A stretch of DNA of 64,000 bases from Sphingomonadales bacterium (GTDB taxonomy: Bacteria > Pseudomonadota > Alphaproteobacteria > Sphingomonadales > Sphingomonadaceae): assembly GCA_025362295.1 (NCBI GenBank), contig JANYGX010000019.1:1-64000 (forward strand). Direction: 5' to 3'. Below are positions 51,228 through 60,641 of the stretch, in pieces; the stretch's first letter is position 1; each line of letters opens with the position of its first letter. The notes below the pieces were generated by a model. It searched no databases and was not told where the DNA came from. It worked only from the letters and a program-made list of their open reading frames with translations. Made by a program: the position numbers and the translations under genes.

Positions 51228-52427
51228 ATGCACAAACCATATAGCGCCAGCTTCCTAGCTGCTGAGCAAGTTGCTCAAGCTCTAAAACCCGATTTGCCGA
51301 TAACATTGGTTAGAAACGCTGCTGCAAGACGTGCCGCTCGCTTTTTCCGAACGCAATTCAAGGGCAAAACGCTTTACGCTGTGAAAGCAAACCCATCACC
51401 TGCTCTGTTAAATGAGTTGTGGAGCGCAGGCATAACGCATTTCGATGTCGCATCAATAACAGAAGTGAGGCTGGTGCGACAAACCTTGCCTGATGCGACG
51501 CTCTGTTTTATGCACCCGGTGAAATCACCTGAGTCGATTCAGGAAGCTTATTCCGTGCATGGTGTGCGCAGTTTTTCGCTTGATACGTTTGATGAACTGG
51601 CAAAAATAGCCGCGGCCACCAATCACGCCACCGATTTAAACTTACTGGTTAGGTTGCGTGTGTCATCCGATCACAGCAAGCTGTCGCTGGCTGCAAAATT
51701 TGGCGCGGCACCGGAAGAAACCCCTGCCCTGCTGCTCGCCACACGCCAGCTGGCTGATAGTCTTGGCATATGTTTCCACGTTGGAAGCCAGGCCATGAGC
51801 CCGCAAGCCTATAAAGATGCCTTGCGCAAAGCCGGAAAAGCCATCGTCAAAGCCGCTGTCACGGTCGATATTATTGATGTTGGCGGCGGTTTTCCATCCA
51901 TCTACCCGGGCATGGAAGCACCAAACCTGCAATGTTATTTCGATGTGATTCACGAAGAATTCGAAGCCCTGCCGATCTCCTATTCAGCTGAGCTTTGGTG
52001 TGAACCCGGCCGGGCGCTATGTGCTGAATATGCTTCGGTCATCGTTCGAGTCGAGCAGCGTCGTGGTGATGCACTTTATATTAACGATGGAGCCTACGGT
52101 TCGCTGTTCGATGCTGCACATGTCGGCTGGCGTTACCCAGTGAAATTATTGCGTGAAAGCAACGTCAAACCTGCTGCCTTTAGTTTCTATGGCCCCACCT
52201 GCGATGATATGGATTACATGACCGGCCCGTTTGAACTCCCTGCTGATATTGTTGCTGGTGACTACATAGAAATAGGCATGCTCGGTGCCTATGGCAGCGC
52301 CATGCGCACAGACTTTAATGGATTCATGTCCGGAATTAATGTTGAGGTTGGAGATGAACCAATGCTGACTTTGTACGGGAGCGACAATGAAACAACCGCA
52401 TCAGGCAATATCGTTGCGTCCATTTAG
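51228..52427 (+). CDS. ornithine decarboxylase (fold type III, eukaryotic-like)
   Basis: A 399-residue PLP enzyme of the alanine-racemase-fold decarboxylases. The cofactor lysine is Lys53 in LYAVKANPSP; the catalytic Cys325 sits in FYGPTCDDMDYM; GGGFPSIYPG and the CEPGRALCAEY segment bind PLP phosphate and substrate. It converts ornithine (possibly also lysine or diaminopimelate-like substrates) to putrescine. Length fits bacterial ODC. GGAGG lies ten bases upstream. A DHS-like gene follows after 206 bp, a common alphaproteobacterial polyamine pair. An overlapping ATG at 51223 opens a 12-codon frame that ends at 51258. Confidence 0.93.
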   Translation: MHKPYSASFLAAEQVAQALKPDLPITLVRNAAARRAARFFRTQFKGKTLYAVKANPSPALLNELWSAGITHFDVASITEVRLVRQTLPDATLCFMHPVKSPESIQEAYSVHGVRSFSLDTFDELAKIAAATNHATDLNLLVRLRVSSDHSKLSLAAKFGAAPEETPALLLATRQLADSLGICFHVGSQAMSPQAYKDALRKAGKAIVKAAVTVDIIDVGGGFPSIYPGMEAPNLQCYFDVIHEEFEALPISYSAELWCEPGRALCAEYASVIVRVEQRRGDALYINDGAYGSLFDAAHVGWRYPVKLLRESNVKPAAFSFYGPTCDDMDYMTGPFELPADIVAGDYIEIGMLGAYGSAMRTDFNGFMSGINVEVGDEPMLTLYGSDNETTASGNIVASI

Positions 52428-52510
52428 CTTAACATGAACCTATAAAAACTCCCGTATTTACCTTCAAGCGCGAGTGGGTCGCAGATGTTTGCGCTCATAC
52501 AGTTTACAAA

Positions 52511-52589
52511 ACACATGAAATAAGATATTTCATAATGTGTGCAGGCGTAGCCCGTAAACCTGCTTTGATTGTTCCCGGCTTGAAGGGAC
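52511..52589 (+). promoter_or_regulatory. cluster of three hairpins in the leader of the DHS-like gene
   Basis: Three successive inverted repeats precede the start at 52634: ACACATGAAAT..ATTTCATAATGTGT (52511-52540), GCAGG..CCTGC (52541-52563), and GTTCCC..GGGAC (52571-52589). They sit in a 206-bp gap between the decarboxylase and the DHS-like gene that has no other coding content. They could be a transcript-processing or regulatory leader. No T-tract indicates termination. Confidence 0.4.
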
Positions 52590-52633
52590 GACGCGGCTCG
52601 TGCCTTTTGCCATACATTCAAAGGATACCAACT

Positions 52634-53683
52634 ATGGCAAACGCCATTAACGACACACGTAAAAAAGCGCTGCTTTCCAAAGAAGTGCAGCACATTGACA
52701 TAACCTCATTTGATGCGCGCCCGATCATTGACCAAATGGGCAATATGAGTTTCACTTCGCGCGATCTTGGTCGTGCAACCCGCATTTACAATCAAATGCT
52801 GGCAGACCCTGATTGCTCGATCATTTTGACGGTTGCCGGTTCGACGTCCGCAGGTGGTTGCATGAATCTTTATGCTGACCTTATTCGTTTTAATATGGTC
52901 GATGCGATTGTTGCTACCGGCGCAACGATTGTTGATATGGATTTTTTTGAGGGGCTTGGCTTCAAGCATTACCATGCTGAAGATGTGCCGGACGATAAAA
53001 TCCTGCGCGAGCTTTATATTGACCGAATTTATGACACTTATATTGATGAAGAAGATTTGCAGCACTGTGATGGCACAATTTTCGAAATCGCTGAATCACT
53101 TGAACCAAAAGCCTATTCATCTCGAGCGTTTATTAAGGAAATGGGCAAATATCTGGTAAAGCATGGCAAAAAAGACAACTCGCTGGTAAAACTTGCTTAT
53201 GAACACGATGTGCCGATTTTCTGCCCGGCGTTTGTCGATTCGTCGGCTGGTTTTGGCCTCGTTAAACATCAAGTCGAGCGTGCCAAGGCTAAACAATCGT
53301 ATATGATGATTGATGCCGTGGCTGATTTCCGAGAATTGACTGATCTCAAAATCAAAGCAGGCAGCACCGGCCTGTTGATGATCGGCGGTGGCGTGCCAAA
53401 GAACTTCACTCAGGATACCGTCGTGTGTGCAGAAATTCTTGGGCATGAAAATGTGGAAATGCATAAATATGCGGTGCAAATTACTGTCGCTGATGTGCGT
53501 GACGGGGCTTGCTCATCGTCAACACTAAAAGAGGCTTGTTCATGGGGCAAGGTTGATACAGCGCTGGAACAGATGGTTTTTGCCGAAGCAGGCAGTGTGT
53601 TGCCACTGATGATCAGCGATGCATACCATCGCGGTTCATGGAAAAATCGTACCAAGCGCGCATTCAGCGGCTTATACGCGTAA
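52634..53683 (+). CDS. deoxyhypusine-synthase-like aminobutyltransferase (homospermidine/spermidine-type synthase)
   Basis: A 349-residue protein of the deoxyhypusine synthase family. VAGSTSAGGCMNLYADLI, ATGATIVDMDFFEGLG, FCPAFVDSSAGFGLV and GGGVPKNF form the NAD- and polyamine-binding parts; the active-site lysine is Lys306 in EACSWGKVDTALEQMV, equivalent to the catalytic lysine of the eukaryotic enzyme. Bacteria lack eIF5A, so the enzyme most likely transfers an aminobutyl group to a free amine such as putrescine, making homospermidine or a guanidino-polyamine. It follows ornithine decarboxylase and ends with a terminator, so the two form a polyamine locus. Start ATG 52634 follows AAAGGATACC. 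Confidence 0.88.
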   Translation: MANAINDTRKKALLSKEVQHIDITSFDARPIIDQMGNMSFTSRDLGRATRIYNQMLADPDCSIILTVAGSTSAGGCMNLYADLIRFNMVDAIVATGATIVDMDFFEGLGFKHYHAEDVPDDKILRELYIDRIYDTYIDEEDLQHCDGTIFEIAESLEPKAYSSRAFIKEMGKYLVKHGKKDNSLVKLAYEHDVPIFCPAFVDSSAGFGLVKHQVERAKAKQSYMMIDAVADFRELTDLKIKAGSTGLLMIGGGVPKNFTQDTVVCAEILGHENVEMHKYAVQITVADVRDGACSSSTLKEACSWGKVDTALEQMVFAEAGSVLPLMISDAYHRGSWKNRTKRAFSGLYA

Positions 53684-53705
53684 CAAAATTTGATGAGGTT
53701 GATAG

Positions 53706-53736
53706 CGCCATCTTGATAACTTTCAAGGTGGCGTTT
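53706..53736 (+). terminator. intrinsic terminator after the DHS-like gene
   Basis: CGCCATCTTGA and TCAAGGTGGCG form an eleven-base stem with one G-T pair and a six-base TAACTT loop, followed by TTT. The T-tract is short, but position 20 bases after the stop fits a terminator. Confidence 0.6.
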
Positions 53737-53797
53737 CATAAATCTGTAATCTAGCTTTATTATTCTTTGGTGAATTGTTTTTGAATGAAGTCAAACG

Positions 53798-54724
53798 ATG
53801 TTTACGTATGTTTTAATTGCCGCTTCAATTGTATCGATGACTGGCATCAAAAGCAGTTCAAATGGAATTCCTTTGGTTGAAACATGCAAACAAATAGGAA
53901 CACCCCGAACGACCACTTATAAATCATTTGAGCAAACCACTTACGGCACAATTGATGCTGCAGATCAGTTGCTTGATCTTTATGTGCCAATACGCACACA
54001 ACCAGTGCCACTCGTGGTGTTTATTCACGGCGGTGGGTTTACTGCAAAAAACAAATCAGCTTTAGATGGCGAAGCCAAGCAAGTCACATCATTGGGTTAC
54101 GCAGGCGCTTCGATAAATTACCCACTGGCCCCAACCAAAACCACACCTGGTAATTATTTTACAGCACAGGTTCAGGGCGCACGCTGCGCCATTCGTTTTT
54201 TAAAAGCTAATGCTGTAAAATACGGCATTAACCCCAGTAAAGTTGTTGTAAGAGGCGAGTCAGCTGGCGCAAATTTATCATCATTCCTGACAATTTTAAG
54301 TGATACTATAGGCCCCTATGACAGCGCTACATGCGCGTCGAATTTAAAAGCGTCTGCAATCGTGCAAGGTGGCATTCAACAGTATGGTCTGTATGACTTT
54401 ACATTGACGGGGGCTGAGTATTTCTTCAAAATTTACACCGGGCAAAGCGTTGCTGGAAATCCGGTATTGGCGAAGATGGCTTCACCCTACTTCATGTATC
54501 AATCCAGTGCTCCACCTCAACTCTTAATCCATGGGCTTAAAGATCAGACCGTGTCTCCGGCTCAATCTATTGCGCTGAATGACAAGCTCGTGAGTCTTGG
54601 TATTAAATCAGCGTTTGTGGTTAATCCAAACAGTGGCCACGGTGGGCCATTATTTTCATCAAGACTTGAGTATCGTGAGCAGAACTGCACCGCACAATCC
54701 TTTCTTGGCATTATATTTAAATGA
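53798..54724 (+). CDS. alpha/beta hydrolase (HSL-type esterase/lipase)
   Basis: A 308-residue probable exported esterase with a hydrophobic N-terminus (FTYVLIAASIVSMTG). The oxyanion motif HGGGF, the nucleophile elbow VVRGESAGANLS, the acid in LIHGLKDQTVSPAQS and the histidine in NPNSGHGGPLF complete the catalytic triad of the hormone-sensitive-lipase family. It resembles carboxylesterases acting on short-chain esters; physiological substrate unknown. It is read alone between the DHS-like gene and carA. Confidence 0.85.
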   Translation: MFTYVLIAASIVSMTGIKSSSNGIPLVETCKQIGTPRTTTYKSFEQTTYGTIDAADQLLDLYVPIRTQPVPLVVFIHGGGFTAKNKSALDGEAKQVTSLGYAGASINYPLAPTKTTPGNYFTAQVQGARCAIRFLKANAVKYGINPSKVVVRGESAGANLSSFLTILSDTIGPYDSATCASNLKASAIVQGGIQQYGLYDFTLTGAEYFFKIYTGQSVAGNPVLAKMASPYFMYQSSAPPQLLIHGLKDQTVSPAQSIALNDKLVSLGIKSAFVVNPNSGHGGPLFSSRLEYREQNCTAQSFLGIIFK

Positions 54725-54754
54725 TTATGTTTAAAAGTTTATCGCGCTGATAGC

Positions 54755-54783
54755 TTGACCCTTACATGCGTGTTCCGCTACAC
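54755..54783 (+). promoter_or_regulatory. candidate housekeeping promoter of carA
   Basis: TTGACC (54755-54760) and CTACAC (54778-54783) are separated by 17 bases and precede carA by about 20 bases. GCTACAC resembles the alphaproteobacterial -10 consensus GCTANAWC. The leader would be very short. Confidence 0.45.
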
Positions 54784-54804
54784 AACCAACTTGCATAACA
54801 TGAA

Positions 54805-55965
54805 ATGAGGATGAAGCACGTGAGCCGCGCACTCTCTGATATACCCACAGCTGTTCTCGTTTTGGCGGACGGCACAACAATCTGGGGGCATGGTGCAGGC
54901 GCGACAGGCCACAAAGTGGGCGAACTCTGCTTTAATACAGCGATGACCGGTTACCAAGAAGTTATGACTGACCCAAGTTATGCCAGTCAGATTGTGACCT
55001 TCACTTTTCCGCATATTGGCAATGTCGGCTGTAATAGCGAAGATATTGAAGCCACTACTGCATATGCGCTTGGCTGTGTCATGCGCGAGCCAATCACGAC
55101 TGCTAGTAATTATCGTAGCATGACAAGCTTTGACAGCTGGTTGCAATCTAATGGGTTGATTGGAATTTCGGGTGTGGATACACGCGCGCTCACACACCTT
55201 GTGAGAGACAAAGGGGCACCGACCGCCGTTTTGGCCCATGCACCAGATGGGGTCTTTGATCTGGAGGATTTAAAAGCCATTGCAAAAAAATGGCCGGGAC
55301 TGGAGGGCATGGATTTGGCCAAGGATGTTTGGGGTAGCCAAACCTCCACCTGGGATCAAACACTTTGGGACATTGAAAATGGCTATGGTCAGCTCATGTC
55401 AACTCGAAAACATGTTGTTGCTATAGATTACGGCATCAAGCGCAATATCCTGCGCAATTTGGCCTCGACAGGTTCCAGAGTGACTGTAGTGCCTGGTAAT
55501 ACATCGTATGAGGCTATAGTCGCACTTGACCCTGATGGCATATTTCTATCGAACGGGCCGGGTGATCCCGCAGCCACGGGTGCCTACGCCGTGCCTGTGA
55601 TCCGCCAGCTGATTGCCAGTGGCCTACCCATGTTCGGGATTTGCCTAGGCCACCAGATGCTGGCGTTGGCAATCGGCGGCAGCACTTATAAGATGCCGCA
55701 GGGTCATCGCGGGGCAAACCATCCCGTTCAAGAACTGGAGACTGGCAAAGTTGAAATAACGTCAATGAATCATGGCTTTGCAGTCAATGCTTCATCTTTG
55801 CCCGAACATGTTTCAGAAACTCATGTTAGTCTGTTTGACGGCAGCAATTGCGGCTTGAAACTCAAACATAACAAGGTTTTTTCGGTGCAGCACCATCCGG
55901 AAGCCAGCCCTGGCCCACAGGACAGCTTCTATCTATTTGATCGTTTTATGCAAATGATGGGTTAA
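54805..55965 (+). CDS. carA: carbamoyl-phosphate synthase small subunit
   Basis: A 386-residue glutaminase subunit that supplies ammonia for carbamoyl phosphate in arginine and pyrimidine synthesis. The N-terminal domain contains MTGYQEVMTDPSYASQIVTF; the class I amidotransferase domain carries the nucleophile Cys280 in FGICLGHQMLALAIGG and the His/Glu pair in QHHPEASPGPQD. Start is ATG 54805 or 54811. The large subunit gene carB, usually next door, is not in the window; hisS follows after 50 bp. Length is normal. Confidence 0.96.
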   Translation: MRMKHVSRALSDIPTAVLVLADGTTIWGHGAGATGHKVGELCFNTAMTGYQEVMTDPSYASQIVTFTFPHIGNVGCNSEDIEATTAYALGCVMREPITTASNYRSMTSFDSWLQSNGLIGISGVDTRALTHLVRDKGAPTAVLAHAPDGVFDLEDLKAIAKKWPGLEGMDLAKDVWGSQTSTWDQTLWDIENGYGQLMSTRKHVVAIDYGIKRNILRNLASTGSRVTVVPGNTSYEAIVALDPDGIFLSNGPGDPAATGAYAVPVIRQLIASGLPMFGICLGHQMLALAIGGSTYKMPQGHRGANHPVQELETGKVEITSMNHGFAVNASSLPEHVSETHVSLFDGSNCGLKLKHNKVFSVQHHPEASPGPQDSFYLFDRFMQMMG

Positions 55966-56015
55966 ATCGCTTTATAATGGCAATTTATTCATGCTTGCGA
56001 TAGATTAGCCTAACT

Positions 56016-57260
56016 ATGACAAAATATCAGCGCGTTCCCGGCACACGGGACATTTTCGGACCCGACATGCAGCGTTTCAATGCGGTGACCCAGGTATTTT
56101 GCCGCGTTGGTTGCCGCTTTGGCTTTGAAGAGGTCGCAACACCACTTTTTGAAGACACGGCCGTGTTTGCGAAATCTCTCGGCGAGGCCACTGATGTGGT
56201 GGGTAAGGAAATGTATACCTTCGATGACCGTGGCGGTGATTCAATAACATTGCGTCCTGAATATACGGCAGGCATAGCGCGGGCTTATCTCTCGAATGGA
56301 TGGCAACAACACATCCCTCTAAAGCTCATGGCTTATGGAGCAATGTTTCGCTATGAACGCCCACAAAAAGGCCGCTTTCGCCAGTTTCACCAAATCGATG
56401 CTGAAATATTGGGCACGCCGGAACCGCAAGCCGATGTCGAGTTGATCAGCTTTGCTGCCATGCTGCTTGACGAACTGGGACTTGGCGACAAGGTTGTGCT
56501 TAATCTCAACACGCTTGGCGATGGTGAAAGCCGCTCTGCATATCGGTCCAGTCTGGTGGCTTATTTTACAGCGCACAAAGCATCATTATCCTCCGATAGC
56601 CTTGATCGGCTGGAGAAAAACCCGTTACGCATTCTTGATTCAAAAGATTTAGGTGATCAGGCCCTTGTGATGGACGCGCCGATTATTGACAGCAGTCTCA
56701 GTCAAACTGCCGGTGTTTTTTTTGAGCGCCTAACACAAGCTTTGGATGCTTTGAACATACAATATGTGCGTAATCCCCGCCTTGTACGGGGGCTGGATTA
56801 TTACAGCCACACAGCCTTTGAATTTATTACCACGCATTTGGGAGCCCAAGGCACGGTGATCGGCGGTGGCCGGTACGACGGCTTGATTGAACAAATGGGT
56901 GGCTCTCACACTCCGTCCGTTGGCTGGGCGGGTGGCATTGAGCGGCTGGCCATGCTGATTGAAGAGCCTGCTATGGTTTCTGATTCAATCGTCATGGTGC
57001 CCACGGGAGAGGCTGCAATGCTCGCCGCGTTTGGCGTTGTTCAAAGCTTACGCAAGGCTGGCTTTCGGGTTGAACAGGGGTTTTCCGGCAACTTAAAAAA
57101 GCGCATGGCCAAAGCCAATGCCATGAATGCAAAAGTTGCACTGATCCTGGGTGATAGCGAGCTTGAGCAAGGGGTAATTGCTGTTAAGGATTTATCGACA
57201 GCTGAACAGAAACTGGTGAGACTGAGTGAGCTTGAAACTGCTTTGAGCACGTACCGGTAA
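56016..57260 (+). CDS. hisS: histidyl-tRNA synthetase
   Basis: A 414-residue class II aminoacyl-tRNA synthetase that charges tRNA-His. It begins with the motif-1 region [20 protein letters not shown], carries motif 2 in [18 protein letters not shown], the histidine-binding [15 protein letters not shown], and motif 3 in [14 protein letters not shown], followed by the anticodon-binding C-terminal domain. Length matches bacterial HisRS. It is the first of three tightly packed translation genes: its stop overlaps the prfA start. Confidence 0.97.
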   Translation: MTKYQRVPGTRDIFGPDMQRFNAVTQVFCRVGCRFGFEEVATPLFEDTAVFAKSLGEATDVVGKEMYTFDDRGGDSITLRPEYTAGIARAYLSNGWQQHIPLKLMAYGAMFRYERPQKGRFRQFHQIDAEILGTPEPQADVELISFAAMLLDELGLGDKVVLNLNTLGDGESRSAYRSSLVAYFTAHKASLSSDSLDRLEKNPLRILDSKDLGDQALVMDAPIIDSSLSQTAGVFFERLTQALDALNIQYVRNPRLVRGLDYYSHTAFEFITTHLGAQGTVIGGGRYDGLIEQMGGSHTPSVGWAGGIERLAMLIEEPAMVSDSIVMVPTGEAAMLAAFGVVQSLRKAGFRVEQGFSGNLKKRMAKANAMNAKVALILGDSELEQGVIAVKDLSTAEQKLVRLSELETALSTYR

Positions 57261-58348
57261 TGGCTCTACCTTTCGCAAAACTTGCACGCATCGAGGCGCG
57301 TCACACAGAACTTGCAACCGCCATGGGCGACCCTGGCATAGCATCCGAACGCTTTGTGCGGCTATCCAAGGAATATGCTGAACTCACCCCGATTGTTGAG
57401 GCGGCACGCATTGCGCGCAGGCTGCATGATGATTTGACAGGTGCCGAGGCCATGCTCACCGAGCCGGGCCTTGACCCTGAAATGAAAGCTATGGCGCAAG
57501 AGGAATTGCAAAGCCTGAAGGATCAGATGCCGGACGCAGAGCTTGCCGTGCGGGTGCTTCTGTTGCCGCGCAACGCCCTTGATGACAAACCGGCAATGCT
57601 CGAAATTCGTGCCGGCACAGGCGGCGACGAGGCGGCTTTGTTTGCTGGCGATTTGTTCCGTATGTACCAGTATTATGCAGAACAGCACGGCTGGAAAGTT
57701 GAAGTGATGTCGGCCTCTGATGCGGATCGTGGTGGTTTCAAAGAGGTGATCGCCTCGGTGAACGGGGTTGGTGTTTTTGCTAAACTGAAGTTTGAATCCG
57801 GCGTGCACCGTGTGCAGCGCGTGCCAGATACCGAAGCCAGTGGCCGAATTCATACTTCGGCTGCAACCGTTGCGGTTTTGCCCGAACCCGAAGATATTGA
57901 TATTGTCATCAACGAGAGTGATTTGCGCATTGATGTGTTCCGCTCATCGGGTCCCGGCGGCCAGTCCGTCAACACCACCGATTCGGCTGTGCGCATCACT
58001 CACCTGCCCTCTGGTCTGGTTGTCAGCCAGCAAGATGAAAAATCCCAACACAAAAACAAAGCCAAGGCCATGAAGATTCTCCGCACCCGGCTTTACGAAT
58101 TTGAACAGGGCAAGATTGACAATGCGCGGTCTGCGGACCGAAAAAGCCAGGTAGGGTCCGGTGACCGTTCCGAGCGTATTCGCACCTACAATTTTCCACA
58201 GGGCCGCGTGACGGACCACCGGATCAATCTTACACTCCACAAGCTTGATCAAATTCTTGCTGGCAATGCGCTGGATGAACTGGTTTCAGCACTGGTCAAC
58301 GAAGACCAGATGGAACGACTGGCTGCACTCGATGAAACCGACGCATGA
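57260..58348 (+). CDS. prfA: peptide chain release factor 1
   Basis: A 362-residue class I release factor recognising UAA and UAG. The hydrolysis-triggering GGQ is Gly233-Gly234-Gln235 in [19 protein letters not shown]; the codon-reading tripeptide sits in [17 protein letters not shown] (PDT in place of E. coli PAT, common in alphaproteobacteria). The start overlaps the last base of hisS, and prmC, which methylates the GGQ glutamine, begins in a four-base overlap with the prfA stop. Confidence 0.97.
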   Translation: MALPFAKLARIEARHTELATAMGDPGIASERFVRLSKEYAELTPIVEAARIARRLHDDLTGAEAMLTEPGLDPEMKAMAQEELQSLKDQMPDAELAVRVLLLPRNALDDKPAMLEIRAGTGGDEAALFAGDLFRMYQYYAEQHGWKVEVMSASDADRGGFKEVIASVNGVGVFAKLKFESGVHRVQRVPDTEASGRIHTSAATVAVLPEPEDIDIVINESDLRIDVFRSSGPGGQSVNTTDSAVRITHLPSGLVVSQQDEKSQHKNKAKAMKILRTRLYEFEQGKIDNARSADRKSQVGSGDRSERIRTYNFPQGRVTDHRINLTLHKLDQILAGNALDELVSALVNEDQMERLAALDETDA

Positions 58349-59193
58349 GCGCATTGTCACTACGGTCAGCTGTCAAGTTTGGCGAAAACTCTCTGGCAGC
58401 CCTTGGCTTTGATACGCCGCGCCTAGATGCTGAACTGATATTATCGTGGGCGCTGAACATAGACCGCATTGCCATTATTCTATTGCCTGAAAAAGAGCTG
58501 ACGTCTGATGAGCATGTACGCTTTACGCAAGCGATTACCAGGCGAGCGCAATGTGAGCCGGTCGCCTACATTATTGGAAAAAAAGAATTTTGGTCGATGT
58601 CTTTTATCGTGACACTAGACACGCTAATCCCAAGACCAGACAGCGAAACCCTGATTGATGTCGCTTCACGCAAACTCACCTTTGATCATCCAAAGAATAT
58701 TCTTGATCTGGGCACCGGTTCTGGTTGCCTGTTGTTGGCAGCCCTTCAGGAATTTCCCAATGCTTACGGCATTGGTGTTGATCAGTCTGCAGCGGCTGTT
58801 GCCGTGGCCGGGCGCAATGCAGTACTCTTGGATATGGCGGACCGTGCGCAGTTTCGCACTGGCGATTGGCTTAAGGATATTGAAGGCCAGTTTGAGCTTA
58901 TTCTATGCAACCCTCCCTATATAGCGGAAAGTGAGCGGCAAAACCTGTCCCGAGATGTTGCTGACTATGAGCCGGAGTCCGCTTTGTTTGCTGGCACGGA
59001 TGGTTTGGATCATTACCGCATTATCATACCCCAGCTTTCGGGGTTACTGAGTGATAATGGCATAGCCGTGTTTGAAATTGGCTATAATCAAGCGAAAAGG
59101 GTTGAAGAAATTGCTTTTGAGGCTGGTTTTCATGCAACGCTCTACCAGGATATTGGTCGCCGGGACCGTGCCTTGCTGTTAAAAAAGGCTTAA
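58345..59193 (+). CDS. prmC: release factor glutamine N5-methyltransferase
   Basis: A 282-residue SAM-dependent enzyme that methylates the GGQ glutamine of release factors. The SAM-binding [16 protein letters not shown] and the catalytic NPPY motif (Asn189-Tyr192 in [11 protein letters not shown]) are present, with the N-terminal helical domain [29 protein letters not shown] (quoted in parts) binding the release factor. It overlaps prfA by four bases, a natural pairing of enzyme and substrate. Confidence 0.96.
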   Translation: MSALSLRSAVKFGENSLAALGFDTPRLDAELILSWALNIDRIAIILLPEKELTSDEHVRFTQAITRRAQCEPVAYIIGKKEFWSMSFIVTLDTLIPRPDSETLIDVASRKLTFDHPKNILDLGTGSGCLLLAALQEFPNAYGIGVDQSAAAVAVAGRNAVLLDMADRAQFRTGDWLKDIEGQFELILCNPPYIAESERQNLSRDVADYEPESALFAGTDGLDHYRIIIPQLSGLLSDNGIAVFEIGYNQAKRVEEIAFEAGFHATLYQDIGRRDRALLLKKA

Positions 59194-59376
59194 TATTTTT
59201 TTACTTGGAATGTGTTGTAGAAACGGCTACAAAGTAAATATATGTAAGGTTGAATTATCCCTTGTATTGGGCTTCAGGTCAGGCACTCTTTCACATTCTA
59301 CGAATGGATAGCGCGCAATTTTCCGGGTCATGCAGTGTTAATATCTGCATAAAAGATAATCGTTCAACTTAAAGTA

Positions 59377-60018
59377 ATGAGATTTATGAGAAACGGTCTG
59401 CCGAGCAACAACACGAACAACAATAATAATCGCAATCGCAATCGTAATCGCAACAACGGCGGCGGCGGTGGAGGTGGCAGCGGGAGGCCACAGAACAGCA
59501 ACAGTTACCGGCCTGACAACCGAGGCAATAACGACCGCGTGCGTGGCAATGCCAACCAGCTCATGGAAAAATACAAAAACCTGGCACGAGATGCAGCGTC
59601 AGCTGGCGACCGTGTACTGGGTGAATATTACATGCAGCACGCAGACCATTATTTTCGTGTGCTAGCTGAATTTCGCGCGCGCTACGAAGAAACGCGACCA
59701 CGTGAACAGCGGCAGGATGATAACGAAAGTCAGGGCGATAATTCAGGCGAAAACCGCAGTGACGATCAAGTTTTGGAAGGTGTCGATACGGTTGATCTTG
59801 CAGCCGCCGCCGGATTTGGTGCCGCTGCTTCCATGGCAACCTTTGGGGCTGATGGGCCGCCAAACGCAGAACCATCCCATCAAATCTCTGAATCGGTGAG
59901 CAACAATGACGATGGTGGCGAGCAAAACAGCGCCGACGAACAAGAGCGGCAAAATCCGCGCCGCATCAGAAGCCGGGGTCGGCCAAGAAAAGTAGATGCT
60001 GATCCTGTCGAGGGTTGA
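59377..60018 (+). CDS. DUF4167 protein
   Basis: A 213-residue protein with an Asn/Arg-rich low-complexity N-terminus and a Gly run (residues about 8-35), a compact DUF4167 helical domain (NANQLMEKYKNLARDAAS, GDRVLGEYYMQHADHYFRVL) and a long acidic then basic tail ending with RGRPRKVDADPVEG. The family is almost restricted to alphaproteobacteria and commonly follows prmC; its role is unknown, and the basic tail suggests nucleic-acid binding. Start is ATG 59377 or 59386. Confidence 0.88.
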   Translation: MRFMRNGLPSNNTNNNNNRNRNRNRNNGGGGGGGSGRPQNSNSYRPDNRGNNDRVRGNANQLMEKYKNLARDAASAGDRVLGEYYMQHADHYFRVLAEFRARYEETRPREQRQDDNESQGDNSGENRSDDQVLEGVDTVDLAAAAGFGAAASMATFGADGPPNAEPSHQISESVSNNDDGGEQNSADEQERQNPRRIRSRGRPRKVDADPVEG

Positions 60019-60021
60019 GCT

Positions 60022-60570
60022 TTATTTAAATCTCTTAACTGAAACCGTTCGCCCCATTTTCAGGAACGTCATGCGAAAGCCGCTGATCGAACCTTTTTTG
60101 ATGCGCACAACATCGCCGTTGCGGATGGGTGGCAGAGTCGCTGACTCTGTTTGCTTCCAGATCTGGCCATTATCAAGCACAAGGGTGAAATCACCCAGAC
60201 TGTTTGTAAGCACTTCGACGATGATTGCATCAAGCTGATTTAGTTCGCTCAAATCTTTCAAGCGTTGAACGGCAGGCAGTTGCTCAGCACCAAAACTTTC
60301 TTTTCTAGCCCTTAATATACGCTCTGCTTCCGCAAGCCGATCGCTATCCGCCTTGGCCGCATCTGTCCTGACTTTGGCTTGCGTTGCGATTGCTCGGTTT
60401 TTGGCTGCTTGCGCAGAAACGGCGTCAATTGCAATCATTTCCTTATCAAAACAGGCAAGCCTTGCTGAATCGTCGGCGACCAGTGCACACGCTTTAAAAG
60501 CCTCAAGCGAATCGGCATAAGCCGGTACTGCCAAGCTAAGGCCCAAACCAATTAAAAAAACTTTTTGCAT
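60022..60570 (-). CDS. secreted coiled-coil protein of unknown function
   Basis: A 182-residue exported protein. ATG 60570 follows GGAGAAAGCC and starts a signal peptide cleaved near VPAYAD. The mature part begins with FKACALVADDSARLACFDKE, a cysteine pair of the type found in small periplasmic/type VI-associated proteins, then a charged helical stretch (about 55-110), and a C-terminal beta domain (VLTNSLGDFTLVLDNGQIWK, DVVRIKKGSISGFRM). The latter is reminiscent of small OB-like periplasmic domains. No assignment is made. The 3' end abuts DUF4167. Confidence 0.7.
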   Translation of the reverse strand: MQKVFLIGLGLSLAVPAYADSLEAFKACALVADDSARLACFDKEMIAIDAVSAQAAKNRAIATQAKVRTDAAKADSDRLAEAERILRARKESFGAEQLPAVQRLKDLSELNQLDAIIVEVLTNSLGDFTLVLDNGQIWKQTESATLPPIRNGDVVRIKKGSISGFRMTFLKMGRTVSVKRFK

Positions 60571-60641
60571 ATGGCTTTCTCCAGTTGATTTTATCCAAGA
60601 CCTTTCTAGCCTGTTCAAAGGCTAATGACTATGGGGTTTGA

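Noticed and set aside
52634-53683. True deoxyhypusine synthase acting on eIF5A
   Set aside because: eIF5A and hypusine are absent from bacteria; the polyamine neighbourhood supports a small-molecule amine acceptor.
59386-59500. Asn/Arg/Gly repeats at the start of the DUF4167 gene as a prion-like or mobile repeat
   Set aside because: Such low-complexity starts are common in DUF4167 proteins and need no special explanation.
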